Shown in pieces: positions 46,198 through 54,485 of a DNA stretch of 64,000 nucleotides. The translations under genes were made by a program, and so were the position numbers. The stretch is from positions 558,001 to 622,000 of the forward strand of contig NZ_JFYN01000001.1 in assembly GCF_000631985.1 (NCBI RefSeq), in the 5' to 3' direction. The notes beneath the pieces were generated by a model that saw nothing but the letters and a program-made list of their open reading frames with translations, was not told the origin of the DNA and did no database searches. Position 1 is the stretch's first letter, and every line of letters starts with the position of its first letter. The stretch comes from Pseudomonas sp. RIT288. Its GTDB lineage: Bacteria; Pseudomonadota; Gammaproteobacteria; Pseudomonadales; Pseudomonadaceae.

Positions 46198-46605
46198 GTG
46201 GAAGAAATCATCGAACAACTGCGCGAAGCCAACGAACCCGTACCGGTTCCACTGGAGTTGCCCGACGAAGACCAATTGGTGGAGATCGAAGAAGAACTCT
46301 TCATCAACATCCCGTTCGTCTTCAAAGAGTTTCTGCTGACCGTCAGTGATGTGGTTTACGGCAGCCTCGAGCCGGTGACCGTCACCGACCCGCAATCACA
46401 CACCTACCTGCCGGATGTCGCGGCCAACGCCTGGGACATCGGCGTACCGCGCGACCTGATCCCGATCTGCCAGGACGGCGACAACTACTACTGCGTCGAA
46501 GAAGACGGCACCGTGGTGCTGTGGTCCGGCGAAGAAGAGCTGATCACCGAAGAGTCCTGGGAATCGGTGTGGCACTGGGCGCGGGACGTCTGGCTGGAAA
46601 GCTGA
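46198..46605 (+). CDS. SMI1/KNR4-family protein
   Basis: A 135-residue acidic protein with the SMI1/KNR4 (SUKH) fold pattern: a helical N terminus, the PFVFKEFLLTVSD segment, and DLIPICQDGDNYYCVEEDGTVVLW in the middle. SUKH proteins often act as immunity proteins for contact-dependent toxins, but this gene stands alone beside core genes and has no toxin partner, so a housekeeping role is more likely. It begins with GTG, preceded by AGAGGAT. Its end forms part of a 10-bp inverted repeat. Confidence 0.85.
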   Translation: MEEIIEQLREANEPVPVPLELPDEDQLVEIEEELFINIPFVFKEFLLTVSDVVYGSLEPVTVTDPQSHTYLPDVAANAWDIGVPRDLIPICQDGDNYYCVEEDGTVVLWSGEEELITEESWESVWHWARDVWLES

Positions 46606-46619
46606 GTCTCCAGACGTCC
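46584..46619. terminator. Hairpin at the SMI1/KNR4 gene end
   Basis: A perfect 10-bp inverted repeat (GGACGTCTGG, 46584-46593, with 46610-46619) and 16-base loop. The left arm is inside the last codons of the SMI1/KNR4 gene, and the hairpin lies between it and the convergent antiporter gene. Confidence 0.5.
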
Positions 46620-46626
46620 GGGCCGG

Positions 46627-48390
46627 TCAGTGTCCCGACGACTCCTTGTGGTTGTCGAGGGTTTCCAGCAGAGCTACCTGCATCCGCGTGTGCACGCGGA
46701 TGAACCAGCGCCAGAGCAGCGCCGCTACGGCGGCCGCCACCACGGCGACCAGCACCAGCAGCTTGTTGGTCGGCAGGATACTGGCCGACAAGGCTGCCAG
46801 CAGCAGAAAAATCACCAGCAGCGAGAGGATCGGGATCACTTCGGAGATTACCCGCCGTACTCGCTGCGTGTGCCGCCCGGCCATCTCCGGCTTCACGCCC
46901 ATCTCCGCCAACAGCATCGACAGCGCCTTGAGCTTGCGATACGCCGCGATCAGGAACGGCAGCGACAGCAGCAGCGCCCCGCCCCAGATCAACGCCTTCT
47001 GCCAGCTTGGATCAGCGATCCAGTCCTGCATCCACACTGACAGCCGCCCGGCGAAGAACGCGCCGCTGAAGAAGATCGCGACCACCAGCGCCAGATTGAC
47101 CCCGACCTGCAACAGGATCCGTCGGATCATCGCCGCCAGCATCGCGCCCTCGCCTTGCGGCTGAATGCTGCGCAGCCATTCGCCATACATGCCAAACACC
47201 CGGCCCAGACGCTTGGGCACCGCCGCCGAGAGCTTGATCGACAGCGGGTCAGCCGCACGGATCAGATACGGCGTCAGCAACGTGGTGATCACCGACACCG
47301 CCACTGCGACGGGATAAAGGAAGTTGCTGGTGACCTGCAGCGTCATCCCGAGCGCCGCGATGATGAAGGAAAATTCGCCGATCTGTGACAGCCCCATCCC
47401 GACCCGCAGTGAGGTGCGTCCGTCATTGCCGGCGATAAACGCCCCGAGGCCGCAGGACAACATCTTGCCGAGCACCACCGCTACGGTAATTACCGCAATC
47501 GGCCACGCGTATTGCAGCAGGATCATCGGATCGAGCATCAGGCCGATGGCGACGAAGAAAATTGCACTGAACAAGTCGCGAACCGGCTCGATCAGGCGTT
47601 CGATCTTCAGCAGTTGCCGCGACTCGGCCATGATCGCGCCGATCAGGAAGGCGCCGAGCACCATGCTGTATTCGAGCTTGACCACGAGCAGGCAGAAGCC
47701 AAAACACAGACCGAGCACGGTGATCAACAGCATCTCGTTGCTTTCGAATTTGGCGACATAAGCCAACAGACGCGGCACCAGCAGAATGCCGACCACCAGC
47801 GCGACGATCATGAACAACGACAGTTTTCCGACCGTGGAAAACACTTCGCCCGAGCTGACCGTGCCGCTGACGGCGATGCTCGACAGCAAGGCGATGATGC
47901 CGATGCCGAGGATGTCCTCGACGATCAGTACGCCGAAGATCAGCTGCGCGAAGCGCTCGTTTTTCATCTTCAGATCGTTGAGCGCCTTGACGATGATGGT
48001 GGTCGAGGAGATTGCCAGAATCGCGCCGAGGAACAGCGAGTCCATGGTGTTCCAGTCGAACCAGCGGCCGATTTCGTAGCCGATCCAGATCATCAGGACG
48101 ATTTCGAGGAACGCCGCGATAAACGCCGTGGCACCGACCTTGAACAACTTGCGCAGACTGAATTCGAGACCGAGGCAGAACATCAGGAAGATCACCCCCA
48201 GCTCGGCGAGGGTCTTGATGGTTTCTTCGTCGTGGATCAGGCCGAACGGCGGTGTGTGCGGGCCGATGATGAAACCGGCGACGATGTAGCCGAGCACCAC
48301 CGGCTGCTTGAAGCGGTGAAACAGCACGGTAACCACACCTGCGACCAACATGATCACTGCCAGGTCCTGAATAAAGCTGATGGCATGCAT
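46627..48390 (-). CDS. Kef-type cation:proton antiporter
   Basis: A 587-residue monovalent cation:proton antiporter-2 (CPA2) protein with twelve or more membrane helices in its first 400 residues. Family segments: GYIVAGFIIGPHTPP, GLEFSLRKLFKVG, and VEDILGIGIIALLSS with the VED carboxylates near residue 160. About 190 more residues follow, with three extra helices; the usual KTN/TrkA-N nucleotide-binding domain of KefB/C is absent. P. aeruginosa PA5518 is, from memory, the same protein. It probably exchanges potassium or sodium for protons. Confidence 0.87.
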   Translation of the reverse strand: MHAISFIQDLAVIMLVAGVVTVLFHRFKQPVVLGYIVAGFIIGPHTPPFGLIHDEETIKTLAELGVIFLMFCLGLEFSLRKLFKVGATAFIAAFLEIVLMIWIGYEIGRWFDWNTMDSLFLGAILAISSTTIIVKALNDLKMKNERFAQLIFGVLIVEDILGIGIIALLSSIAVSGTVSSGEVFSTVGKLSLFMIVALVVGILLVPRLLAYVAKFESNEMLLITVLGLCFGFCLLVVKLEYSMVLGAFLIGAIMAESRQLLKIERLIEPVRDLFSAIFFVAIGLMLDPMILLQYAWPIAVITVAVVLGKMLSCGLGAFIAGNDGRTSLRVGMGLSQIGEFSFIIAALGMTLQVTSNFLYPVAVAVSVITTLLTPYLIRAADPLSIKLSAAVPKRLGRVFGMYGEWLRSIQPQGEGAMLAAMIRRILLQVGVNLALVVAIFFSGAFFAGRLSVWMQDWIADPSWQKALIWGGALLLSLPFLIAAYRKLKALSMLLAEMGVKPEMAGRHTQRVRRVISEVIPILSLLVIFLLLAALSASILPTNKLLVLVAVVAAAVAALLWRWFIRVHTRMQVALLETLDNHKESSGH

Positions 48391-48674
48391 GGTGTGGGCT
48401 CCTTGTATGACGTGACCCGCCGTCAGACTTCAGAAAGTCTCTGAGCGAGTTGAGTAAAAATCCGCTTTTCGTGTAGGAATTGCCCTTGGGAAGGGCCTTT
48501 TGCAGGTTAACACCGCGACTTCCGGCTGGAAGGCGGTGCAATATAAGGAAACAGATCGGTCGCAGCGTGACGGCAGCCAGTCGTCTGGCGTCCCGATAAC
48601 GGTGCTTTTGAAAAAACCACCAGGCACCCGCAGAGGTGCGTCCAGCCAATCCAGCCTTGATCCGTGAGAACGTT

Positions 48675-49157
48675 ATGGAACCCGGAAACGCCCAACTGTC
48701 GATGACGGTATTGATGACCCCCGACATGGCCAACTTCTCTGGCAATGTCCACGGCGGTACCCTGCTCAAATACCTCGACGAAGTGGCCTACGCCTGCGCG
48801 AGCCGCTATGCCGGCCGCTACGTGGTAACGCTGTCGGTGGATCAGGTGATTTTCCGCGAGCCGATCCATGTCGGCGAGCTGGTGACCTTCCTCGCGTCGG
48901 TCAACTACACCGGCAACACCTCGATGGAAGTCGGCATCAAAGTGGTGACCGAAAACATCCGCGAACGCTCGGTGCGCCACACCAACAGCTGCTTCTTCAC
49001 CATGGTTGCGGTGGATGACCAGCGCAAACCGGCCGCCGTGCCGCCGCTGCAACCGCAGAACAGCGAAGACAAGCGTCGTTATATGCAGGCGCAGCAGCGT
49101 CGGCAGATTCGCCAGGAACTGGAGAAGCGCTACCAGGAGATCAAGGGCGACGCTTAA
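48675..49157 (+). CDS. Acyl-CoA thioesterase (hotdog fold)
   Basis: A 160-residue cytosolic acyl-CoA thioesterase. The hotdog active-site segment NFSGNVHGGTLLKYLDEVAYACASRYAG has the key Asn, His-Gly-Gly and Asp residues, and FREPIHVGELVTFLASVNYTGNTSMEVGIKV is the central helix and strand region. The tail (QAQQRRQIRQELEKRYQEIK) is a charged helix. ATG at 48675 has a GAGAAC box; an in-frame ATG 13 codons upstream is less likely. It is divergent from the antiporter gene and convergent with pdxY, with a REP doublet between. Confidence 0.9.
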   Translation: MEPGNAQLSMTVLMTPDMANFSGNVHGGTLLKYLDEVAYACASRYAGRYVVTLSVDQVIFREPIHVGELVTFLASVNYTGNTSMEVGIKVVTENIRERSVRHTNSCFFTMVAVDDQRKPAAVPPLQPQNSEDKRRYMQAQQRRQIRQELEKRYQEIKGDA

Positions 49158-49159
49158 AG

Positions 49160-49240
49160 CAAAAGATCGCAGCCTGCGGCGGCTCCTACAGGGGATTAAT
49201 GTTCACCCTGCAGGAGCTGCCGCAGGCTGCGATCTTTTGA
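49160..49240. repeat. REP doublet (REPIN), GATCGCAGCC type
   Basis: Inverted arms (AAAGATCGCAGCCTGCGGCG at the left, its near-complement at the right), between the thioesterase and the convergent pdxY gene, starting within 3 bases of the thioesterase stop. Confidence 0.85.
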
Positions 49241-49252
49241 ACGATAACGCGA

Positions 49253-50125
49253 TTACAGACTGATCGCGGTCGCCTCGAACTTCACCCGCGGATGCGCGAT
49301 CCGGTCCTGCGCCCGCACCAGTTGCAGCTCATAACTGGCACACGCCTGGGTTTCCAGCAGTACCTCATGCACCGCCGCTGCGGTGAATTCAAACGCCGCC
49401 ACCAGACTGTCGCCGAGCAGCACCCGCGCCAGGAACAAACCGGAGGTCAGATCGCCCACGCCCACCGGCTGACGCGGAAACGCCAGCAGCGGACGGCGCA
49501 GGTGCCAGCTTTCATCAGCGGTCACCAACAGCATCTCGAAACCGTCCGCCGGCTTGCCCGGATAATCCAGATGCTTGACCAGCACCGCTTTCGGCCCGCG
49601 TGCCAGCAACGCCCGAGCCATCGCCAGGCAGTCGAACAGCGACTGCGGCTTGCGCCCGGAGAAGCTGTCCAGCTCCAGTTGGTTCGGGCACATGATGTCC
49701 GCCACCGCAGCGGCTTCCTCCAGCAGGAAATCGCTGACTTCGGCCGGCACACTGCAGCCCTTCTCCGGATGGCCCATCACCGGGTCGCACAGGTACAACG
49801 CCTTCGGATTGACCGACTTGATGCGCTCGACGCCACTGAGAATCGCCCGGCCCTGCGCCGCGCTGCCCAGATAACCGGAAAGCACGGCGTCGCAGTTGCC
49901 CAGTTCGCCAATGGCGGCAATGCCTTCGACCAGTTCGGGGATCTGGTGCGGCGCCAGCACTTCACCGGCCCACTGCCCGTACTGGGTGTGATTGGAAAAC
50001 TGCACGGTGTTGAGCGGCCAGACATTCACCCCGACCCGCTGCATCGGAAACACGGCGGCGCTGTTGCCGGCGTGGCCGAAGACCACATGGGACTGGATGG
50101 CGAGCAGATGAGGCGTACGTTTCAT
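49253..50125 (-). CDS. pdxY: Pyridoxal kinase
   Basis: A 290-residue kinase of the ribokinase superfamily that phosphorylates pyridoxal in the vitamin B6 salvage pathway. Family segments: [22 protein letters not shown] near the N terminus, [14 protein letters not shown] in the centre, and the C-terminal anion hole and catalytic Asp in [14 protein letters not shown]. The ATG has a GGAATAA box. It shares a promoter region with the divergent DUF3301 gene, and P. aeruginosa has the same pdxY-PA5518 neighbourhood. Confidence 0.93.
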   Translation of the reverse strand: MKRTPHLLAIQSHVVFGHAGNSAAVFPMQRVGVNVWPLNTVQFSNHTQYGQWAGEVLAPHQIPELVEGIAAIGELGNCDAVLSGYLGSAAQGRAILSGVERIKSVNPKALYLCDPVMGHPEKGCSVPAEVSDFLLEEAAAVADIMCPNQLELDSFSGRKPQSLFDCLAMARALLARGPKAVLVKHLDYPGKPADGFEMLLVTADESWHLRRPLLAFPRQPVGVGDLTSGLFLARVLLGDSLVAAFEFTAAAVHEVLLETQACASYELQLVRAQDRIAHPRVKFEATAISL

Positions 50126-50242
50126 TCGGGTTATTCCGTAAAACGATTGAAATTCAAGCCGCGCAGTATGCGACGAAACACAGCCTGTACGACAGACCGG
50201 CGACGCAGTTAAGCTGAGCTTATCTTTTGGAGTTTCCTGTTG

Positions 50243-50656
50243 ATGCTGACCCTCGAAAACATCTTCGTGCTGATGCTGTTCGCCGCTGCCGGCGCATGGT
50301 TATGGCACAACCACGGCTTGCGCGAGCGGGCGCTGGAGCGGGTCAAGCAGCATTGCCTCAACGTCGGCGTCGAACTGCTGGACGGTAACGTCGCGTTGAA
50401 AAAAATCGGTCTGATCAAGGATGCCAGCGGGCGTCGGCGCCTGGCCCGGGTCTATAACTTCGAGTTCACTGTGACCGGCGAAACCCGGCACAACGGCACC
50501 GTCACCCAGTTTGGCGCGCACAGCGCACAGATCGAGCTGGCGCCCTACCCGGCGCCGTTCGACGATACGCCGCCGGTGGTCGAAGTTACCCGCCCACGGG
50601 CCGAAGTGATCGAGTTGAGCCAGTGGCGTCAGGAACACAACAAGTGGAAGCCTTGA
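50243..50656 (+). CDS. DUF3301 domain protein
   Basis: A 137-residue protein with one N-terminal membrane helix ([21 protein letters not shown]) and a soluble cytoplasmic part with the DUF3301 pattern ([32 protein letters not shown] is the hallmark start, then [17 protein letters not shown]). The function is unknown. ATG at 50243 has GGAG nine bases upstream; a TTG one codon earlier is unlikely. It ends almost exactly at the stop of the convergent COG0523 GTPase gene. Confidence 0.85.
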   Translation: MLTLENIFVLMLFAAAGAWLWHNHGLRERALERVKQHCLNVGVELLDGNVALKKIGLIKDASGRRRLARVYNFEFTVTGETRHNGTVTQFGAHSAQIELAPYPAPFDDTPPVVEVTRPRAEVIELSQWRQEHNKWKP

Positions 50657-50657
50657 G

Positions 50658-51629
50658 CTAACCCGCCTGCACCCGGCATTGCGCCATGCCTGACTGCAAA
50701 TCATCGATACGTTGCGCATCGGCAAAGATCAGCTCTATACGTGAATCCCGTCGCCACTCGCTGGGTTGCCAATCCAGTTCAGAGTTATCCACGGCATTGG
50801 CCGACACCCAGCCCCCAGCGCTGTGGATAACCAGTTTCGCCCGCCGCCAGTTCAGGCTCTGCAGCCATTGGCTCAGACGTTGCGTATCGAACGTCTGCCC
50901 CGGGTGCCAACGCCAGCCGATGCTCCAACCGCCCTCTTGTGCCTGACTCAGGCAGATCGGCGATGCCGGGTCGCTCCAGAGCGCCGGAATCGGTCCCAAC
51001 CCCTGCGGCACAACAAGGCTATCCACACCCGCCATTGCTTGCGCCGTCACACCCGGCAACTCGCGTAAAGACAGTTGCGCCTGCTGCGTCCAGATCAGTT
51101 TGACTGCCGGCAAACGTTCGGCGATGGTCTGCCGTGCAGCCTCATCCAGACTTTCTGCCTTGTTCAGCAACAGCAGACCGGCGCTGCCCAAAGCCTCCTG
51201 CTGAGCGGGCGGCAACGGTTTCCCGGCTGCCAGCGCCTGGGCATCCAGCACGAATACACAGGGCTGCAGCGCCAGCACACCCAACCACGGCGCTTCGCTT
51301 AACTGCTTGAGCAACTGCGCCGGATGGCCCAGTCCGGACGGCTCAATGAACAGCCGATCCGGCCTGGCCTTGCGCAGCAAACGGCCGAGGCCGATCTGAA
51401 ACGGCGCACCATTCACGCAACACAGACACCCTCCGGCGACTTCGCCCAGTGCGATACCATCGGCGTCGCGGGTCAGCAACGCAGCATCAAGGCCGATCTG
51501 ACCGAACTCGTTGATCAGCACCGCCCAGCGCTCGCCGTCCGGCCGTTGGGCCATGAGCTGGCGAATCAGGCTGGTCTTGCCGGCGCCCAAAGGGCCGGCG
51601 ATGACATGGGTAGGAATGTTCTGCAACAT
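50658..51629 (-). CDS. COG0523 (CobW/YeiR-type) metal GTPase
   Basis: A 323-residue GTPase of the COG0523 family, thought to be metallochaperones, often for zinc. The P-loop GPLGAGKTS is at 12-20. The metal-binding CxCC motif is at Cys68, Cys70 and Cys71 (GGCLCCVNG). The NKAE specificity motif follows (LLLNKAESLDE). The C-terminal domain has the CobW_C pattern (RRAKLVIHSAGGW). ATG at 51629 is preferred; a start at 51659 would overlap the divergent gene. Only 28 bases separate it from the divergent secreted-protein gene, so its promoter must lie inside that gene. No Zur box is seen here. Confidence 0.88.
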   Translation of the reverse strand: MLQNIPTHVIAGPLGAGKTSLIRQLMAQRPDGERWAVLINEFGQIGLDAALLTRDADGIALGEVAGGCLCCVNGAPFQIGLGRLLRKARPDRLFIEPSGLGHPAQLLKQLSEAPWLGVLALQPCVFVLDAQALAAGKPLPPAQQEALGSAGLLLLNKAESLDEAARQTIAERLPAVKLIWTQQAQLSLRELPGVTAQAMAGVDSLVVPQGLGPIPALWSDPASPICLSQAQEGGWSIGWRWHPGQTFDTQRLSQWLQSLNWRRAKLVIHSAGGWVSANAVDNSELDWQPSEWRRDSRIELIFADAQRIDDLQSGMAQCRVQAG

Positions 51630-51657
51630 GACGGGGAGTTTTCTTAGGAGATTGGAC

Positions 51658-52014
51658 ATGCGTTGGATGGGATGGTCATTGCTATTGATGCTGCTGTCGA
51701 GCGAAGCATGGGCCCAGGCTTGCGTGGTGCACAGCCAGGGTGAGCGACTCGACGTTAAAGTCTGCCAGCAGAACCGCAATATTCCCCAGAAGCTGTTCAG
51801 CGACGGCTTCTGCCAACCGACTCTGGCCGGGCAGAAAGTCGAGGTGCAGTACGTCGATCAATGCCCGAGCGGCGCGTTCGGCGTGTGCAGCAACGCGCAA
51901 GTCGCCAATATGCCCTATCACCAGGATATCCACTATTACGGCGTCGCCTCCGACGCGGCGTATTTACAGCCGTACTGCGAAGGCCAGAGCCAGGGCAAGT
52001 GGCTCAAGCCTTGA
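51658..52014 (+). CDS. Small secreted cysteine-containing protein
   Basis: A 118-residue protein with a clear signal peptide (MRWMGWSLLLMLLSSEAWAQ, cleavage near residue 19), so it is periplasmic or secreted. The mature part has six cysteines (in ACVVHS, VCQQN, FCQPT, QCPSG, VCSNA and YCEGQ), enough for three disulfides. A strong TTAGGAG box precedes the ATG. It is convergent with the DUF1826 gene. I do not recognise the family; its place at the edge of the zinc island suggests, but does not show, a link to metals. Confidence 0.8.
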   Translation: MRWMGWSLLLMLLSSEAWAQACVVHSQGERLDVKVCQQNRNIPQKLFSDGFCQPTLAGQKVEVQYVDQCPSGAFGVCSNAQVANMPYHQDIHYYGVASDAAYLQPYCEGQSQGKWLKP

Positions 52015-52018
52015 GCCG

Positions 52019-52669
52019 TCAGCCGAGCCAGTCGAGGGTCAGCAGCAGACGACGTTCACCCGGCGCCGGTTGCGGGGAGCGATGAATCAGGCCAGAGCCT
52101 TCATTGCCATGCCACTTCTCACCTTTCAATAGCGCCACATCACCACGCTTGAGTTGCTGGATTTGGCTCATGCCGTGTGGCTCGGCGTTGGCCTGGCCCA
52201 ATTGCTCGCGATCCATCACGCCCTCCTTGAGCCATTGGCTGCCAATCCCGGCATAGGTGGTGATCAATCGCACCGGCACATGATCGGCATGGAAACGTGG
52301 ACACATGGCTTTATCCAACACCCGCAGGCGCAAACCGATGCGGCGAGCGCCCAGCAGACAGGCGAAGGCACTCACCAGCCATTGCAGGTCAGCGATGAAG
52401 CCTTCGTAGCCTTGCAGATCACGGAACCCGGCGGCCAGTCCTTTCAGATCAGGATCGGCGTCTTCATTCGGCAATTCGATGCACAGCGCTTCCGCCAAAG
52501 GCTCGTTGAGCGACAGCAGCAACTCTGCGAAATCGGCGATGTGCAGCGGCAGTTGGCGCTGCCAGACCGCGAGATTGACGTCGTCTTCGAGGATACGCGC
52601 CAGCGTTTTCGGCGTCGCCCCCTGATGCTGATGGCGCGTCCGGTTTTGCTGCAATTTGAGTGCGAGCAT
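52019..52669 (-). CDS. DUF1826 family protein
   Basis: A 216-residue cytosolic protein of the DUF1826 family. The core CPRFHADHVPVRLITTYAG contains His and Asp residues in a pattern that could bind metal, and later EKWHGNEGSGLIHRSP adds more His. The fold looks like a cupin or oxygenase, but I cannot prove that. The ATG overlaps the last base of the upstream GTPase stop (TGATG), so the two are translationally coupled. Sharing a transcript with a Zur-linked zinc GTPase suggests a role in zinc starvation. Confidence 0.8.
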   Translation of the reverse strand: MLALKLQQNRTRHQHQGATPKTLARILEDDVNLAVWQRQLPLHIADFAELLLSLNEPLAEALCIELPNEDADPDLKGLAAGFRDLQGYEGFIADLQWLVSAFACLLGARRIGLRLRVLDKAMCPRFHADHVPVRLITTYAGIGSQWLKEGVMDREQLGQANAEPHGMSQIQQLKRGDVALLKGEKWHGNEGSGLIHRSPQPAPGERRLLLTLDWLG

Positions 52670-53874
52670 CAGGCAGCCTCGTCGTGCCAAGGCCCGAACG
52701 GGTCCGGCAGCCTGCGCCAACCGTCTACGCCATCGGCCATTTCTTCGTCAGTCAGCAGGCAGCCATCGAGCTCCGACTTGAGCTGTACGAAGTCGATGTT
52801 CTGGCCGATGAACACCAGCTCCTGACGACAATCTCCCACACTCGGTGTCCAGTTTTCCATGATTGCTGCAGTACTTTCCTGATCCTGCGGCCATTGGTTT
52901 TTCGGTACGAAACGCCACCAGCGACCGGCGAAACCATGGCGCATCAAACCACCAGCCTGCGACCAACTGCCTGCGTCGCAGGGTTTGCTGGCGAGCCAGA
53001 AGAAGCCTTTGGAGCGCAGCAGTTTGCCGTTCGGCCATGGACGATCAATGAAGTCGAAAAAGCGCTGCGGATGGAACGGGCGGCGTGCGCGGTAGGCCGT
53101 CGAGGCGATGCCGTATTCCGTGGTTTCCGGCACGTGCTCACCGCGCAACTCCTGCAACCAACCCGGGGCCTGAGCAGCTTTCTCGAAATCGAAATGCCCG
53201 GTGTTGAGGATTTTCTCCAGGGGCACCTCGCCCATCACCATCGGGATGATTTCCGCCTGGGCGTTGAGGCGCTTGAGGATTGCCATCAGCTCTTCGCGCT
53301 CCTGGCGGCTGATGAGGTCGATCTTGCTGATCAGCAGTACGTCGGCGAACTCGATTTGTTCGATCAGCAGATCGGTGATTGAGCGTTCATCTTCATCGCC
53401 CAGGGTCTCGCCGCGGGACGCGAGGCTCTCGGCAGCCTGATAGTCGAGGAGGAAATTCACACCGTCGACTACCGTGACCATGGTGTCGAGCCGCGCGACG
53501 TCGGCCAGGCTCTGACCGTGTTCATCGCGGAAGGTAAACGTCTCGGCGACCGGCAGCGGCTCGGAAATCCCGGTGGATTCGATGAGCAGGTAATCGAATC
53601 TTCCTTCGCGGGCGAGTTTGCTGACTTCTTCGAGCAGGTCCTCGCGTAACGTACAGCAGATGCAACCGTTGCTCATCTCCACCAGTTTTTCTTCCGCACG
53701 GTTAAGGCTGACATCGCGCTGGACTTCGCTGCCATCAATGTTGATCTCGCTCATATCGTTAACGATGACCGCAACGCGCAGGCCTTCTCGATTACGTAGT
53801 ACGTAATTCAAAAGTGTACTTTTCCCGGCGCCGAGAAACCCCGAAAGAACGGTCACTGGAAGTGGAGATGACAT
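52669..53874 (-). CDS. zigA: COG0523 zinc GTPase (ZigA/YciC-like)
   Basis: A 401-residue COG0523 GTPase, larger than the other copy in this window. The P-loop GFLGAGKST is at 12-20. The CxCC zinc motif is at 71-74 ([11 protein letters not shown]). The Walker B region has ESTGISEP, and the GTP-specificity motif is SKID (LLISKIDL). The C-terminal domain is long. Members of this subgroup are typically Zur-repressed metallochaperones that deliver zinc to client enzymes. ATG at 53874 has a GAGGA box and excludes 36 unlikely upstream residues. A perfect Zur box lies about 140 bases upstream. The symbol is based on P. aeruginosa usage. Confidence 0.88.
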   Translation of the reverse strand: MSSPLPVTVLSGFLGAGKSTLLNYVLRNREGLRVAVIVNDMSEINIDGSEVQRDVSLNRAEEKLVEMSNGCICCTLREDLLEEVSKLAREGRFDYLLIESTGISEPLPVAETFTFRDEHGQSLADVARLDTMVTVVDGVNFLLDYQAAESLASRGETLGDEDERSITDLLIEQIEFADVLLISKIDLISRQEREELMAILKRLNAQAEIIPMVMGEVPLEKILNTGHFDFEKAAQAPGWLQELRGEHVPETTEYGIASTAYRARRPFHPQRFFDFIDRPWPNGKLLRSKGFFWLASKPCDAGSWSQAGGLMRHGFAGRWWRFVPKNQWPQDQESTAAIMENWTPSVGDCRQELVFIGQNIDFVQLKSELDGCLLTDEEMADGVDGWRRLPDPFGPWHDEAA

Positions 53875-54013
53875 TGGATAATCCTCATCAGATGGTGGCC
53901 GATGTGCGTTTTGATGGTTAGGCGTAGCGCACCGCGTTCCAGGGCTTAAAAACAGCGATATGGCAGAAGCGGACGCTTGCAATCGACGCGCTCAGGCTCA
54001 ACTTCAACCTTAT

Positions 54014-54026
54014 GTTATAGTATAAC
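54014..54026. promoter_or_regulatory. Zur box 1 (zinc repressor operator)
   Basis: GTTATAGTATAAC is a perfect match to the Zur core GTTATANTATAAC, flanked by further symmetrical A/T bases. It lies between the divergent zinc GTPase gene (140 bases to its ATG) and the small secreted-protein gene (82 bases to its ATG), so it can repress both when zinc is sufficient. Confidence 0.88.
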
Positions 54027-54107
54027 AATAAACATAAGCCAGCCCCGCTCTTGCCCGAACCGATAAAGAGCAGGAAGCTGCACGCAATCTGCCCATCGGA
54101 AACCGAG

Positions 54108-54485
54108 ATGAAAACTCTCCTGAAATGCTCGCTGCTGAGTCTTGCGTTGCTGTCGGGCGCCAATGCCTGGGCGCAAATTCCCGCGCTCGCCAACTGCACA
54201 CGCAGCGCCAATCTGCTGGCCTGCATCGACGCGCAGGGCAATGCCTACAGCGTGAACACGGTGGGCAGCACGATTTACCTGCGAGGCTTTGAAAAGGACG
54301 GCAATCGCTACTGGGCGCAGACCAACAGTCGCTTCGGCCAACTGACGTTCTTCACAGGGATCGCCTCTGACGGAGAAGCCTGGGTGGGCTACACCCGTCG
54401 CGTCGGCTGGACGACAATCAATCAATTTTCCAGTTCTGGTGGCAGTAGCGCGAAGTTCACCTGCAGCCGGATCACTGGCTGCTAA
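54108..54485 (+). CDS. Small secreted protein, Zur-box-linked
   Basis: A 125-residue protein with an N-terminal signal peptide (KTLLKCSLLSLALLSGANAWAQ, cleavage near residue 22), so it is exported. The mature part has four cysteines (NCTRSANLLACIDAQG, and KFTCSRITGC at the C terminus) and a Gly/aromatic-rich strand pattern (STIYLRGFEKDGNRYWAQT). CGGAAACCGAG precedes the ATG. I do not recognise a named family. It is divergent from the zinc GTPase across a perfect Zur box. It ends four bases inside the convergent amidase gene. Confidence 0.82.
   Translation: MKTLLKCSLLSLALLSGANAWAQIPALANCTRSANLLACIDAQGNAYSVNTVGSTIYLRGFEKDGNRYWAQTNSRFGQLTFFTGIASDGEAWVGYTRRVGWTTINQFSSSGGSSAKFTCSRITGC

Noticed and set aside
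46198..46605. SMI1/KNR4 gene as an immunity gene of a polymorphic toxin system
   Set aside because: No toxin, VgrG, Rhs or CdiA gene lies near it, and the neighbours are core genes.
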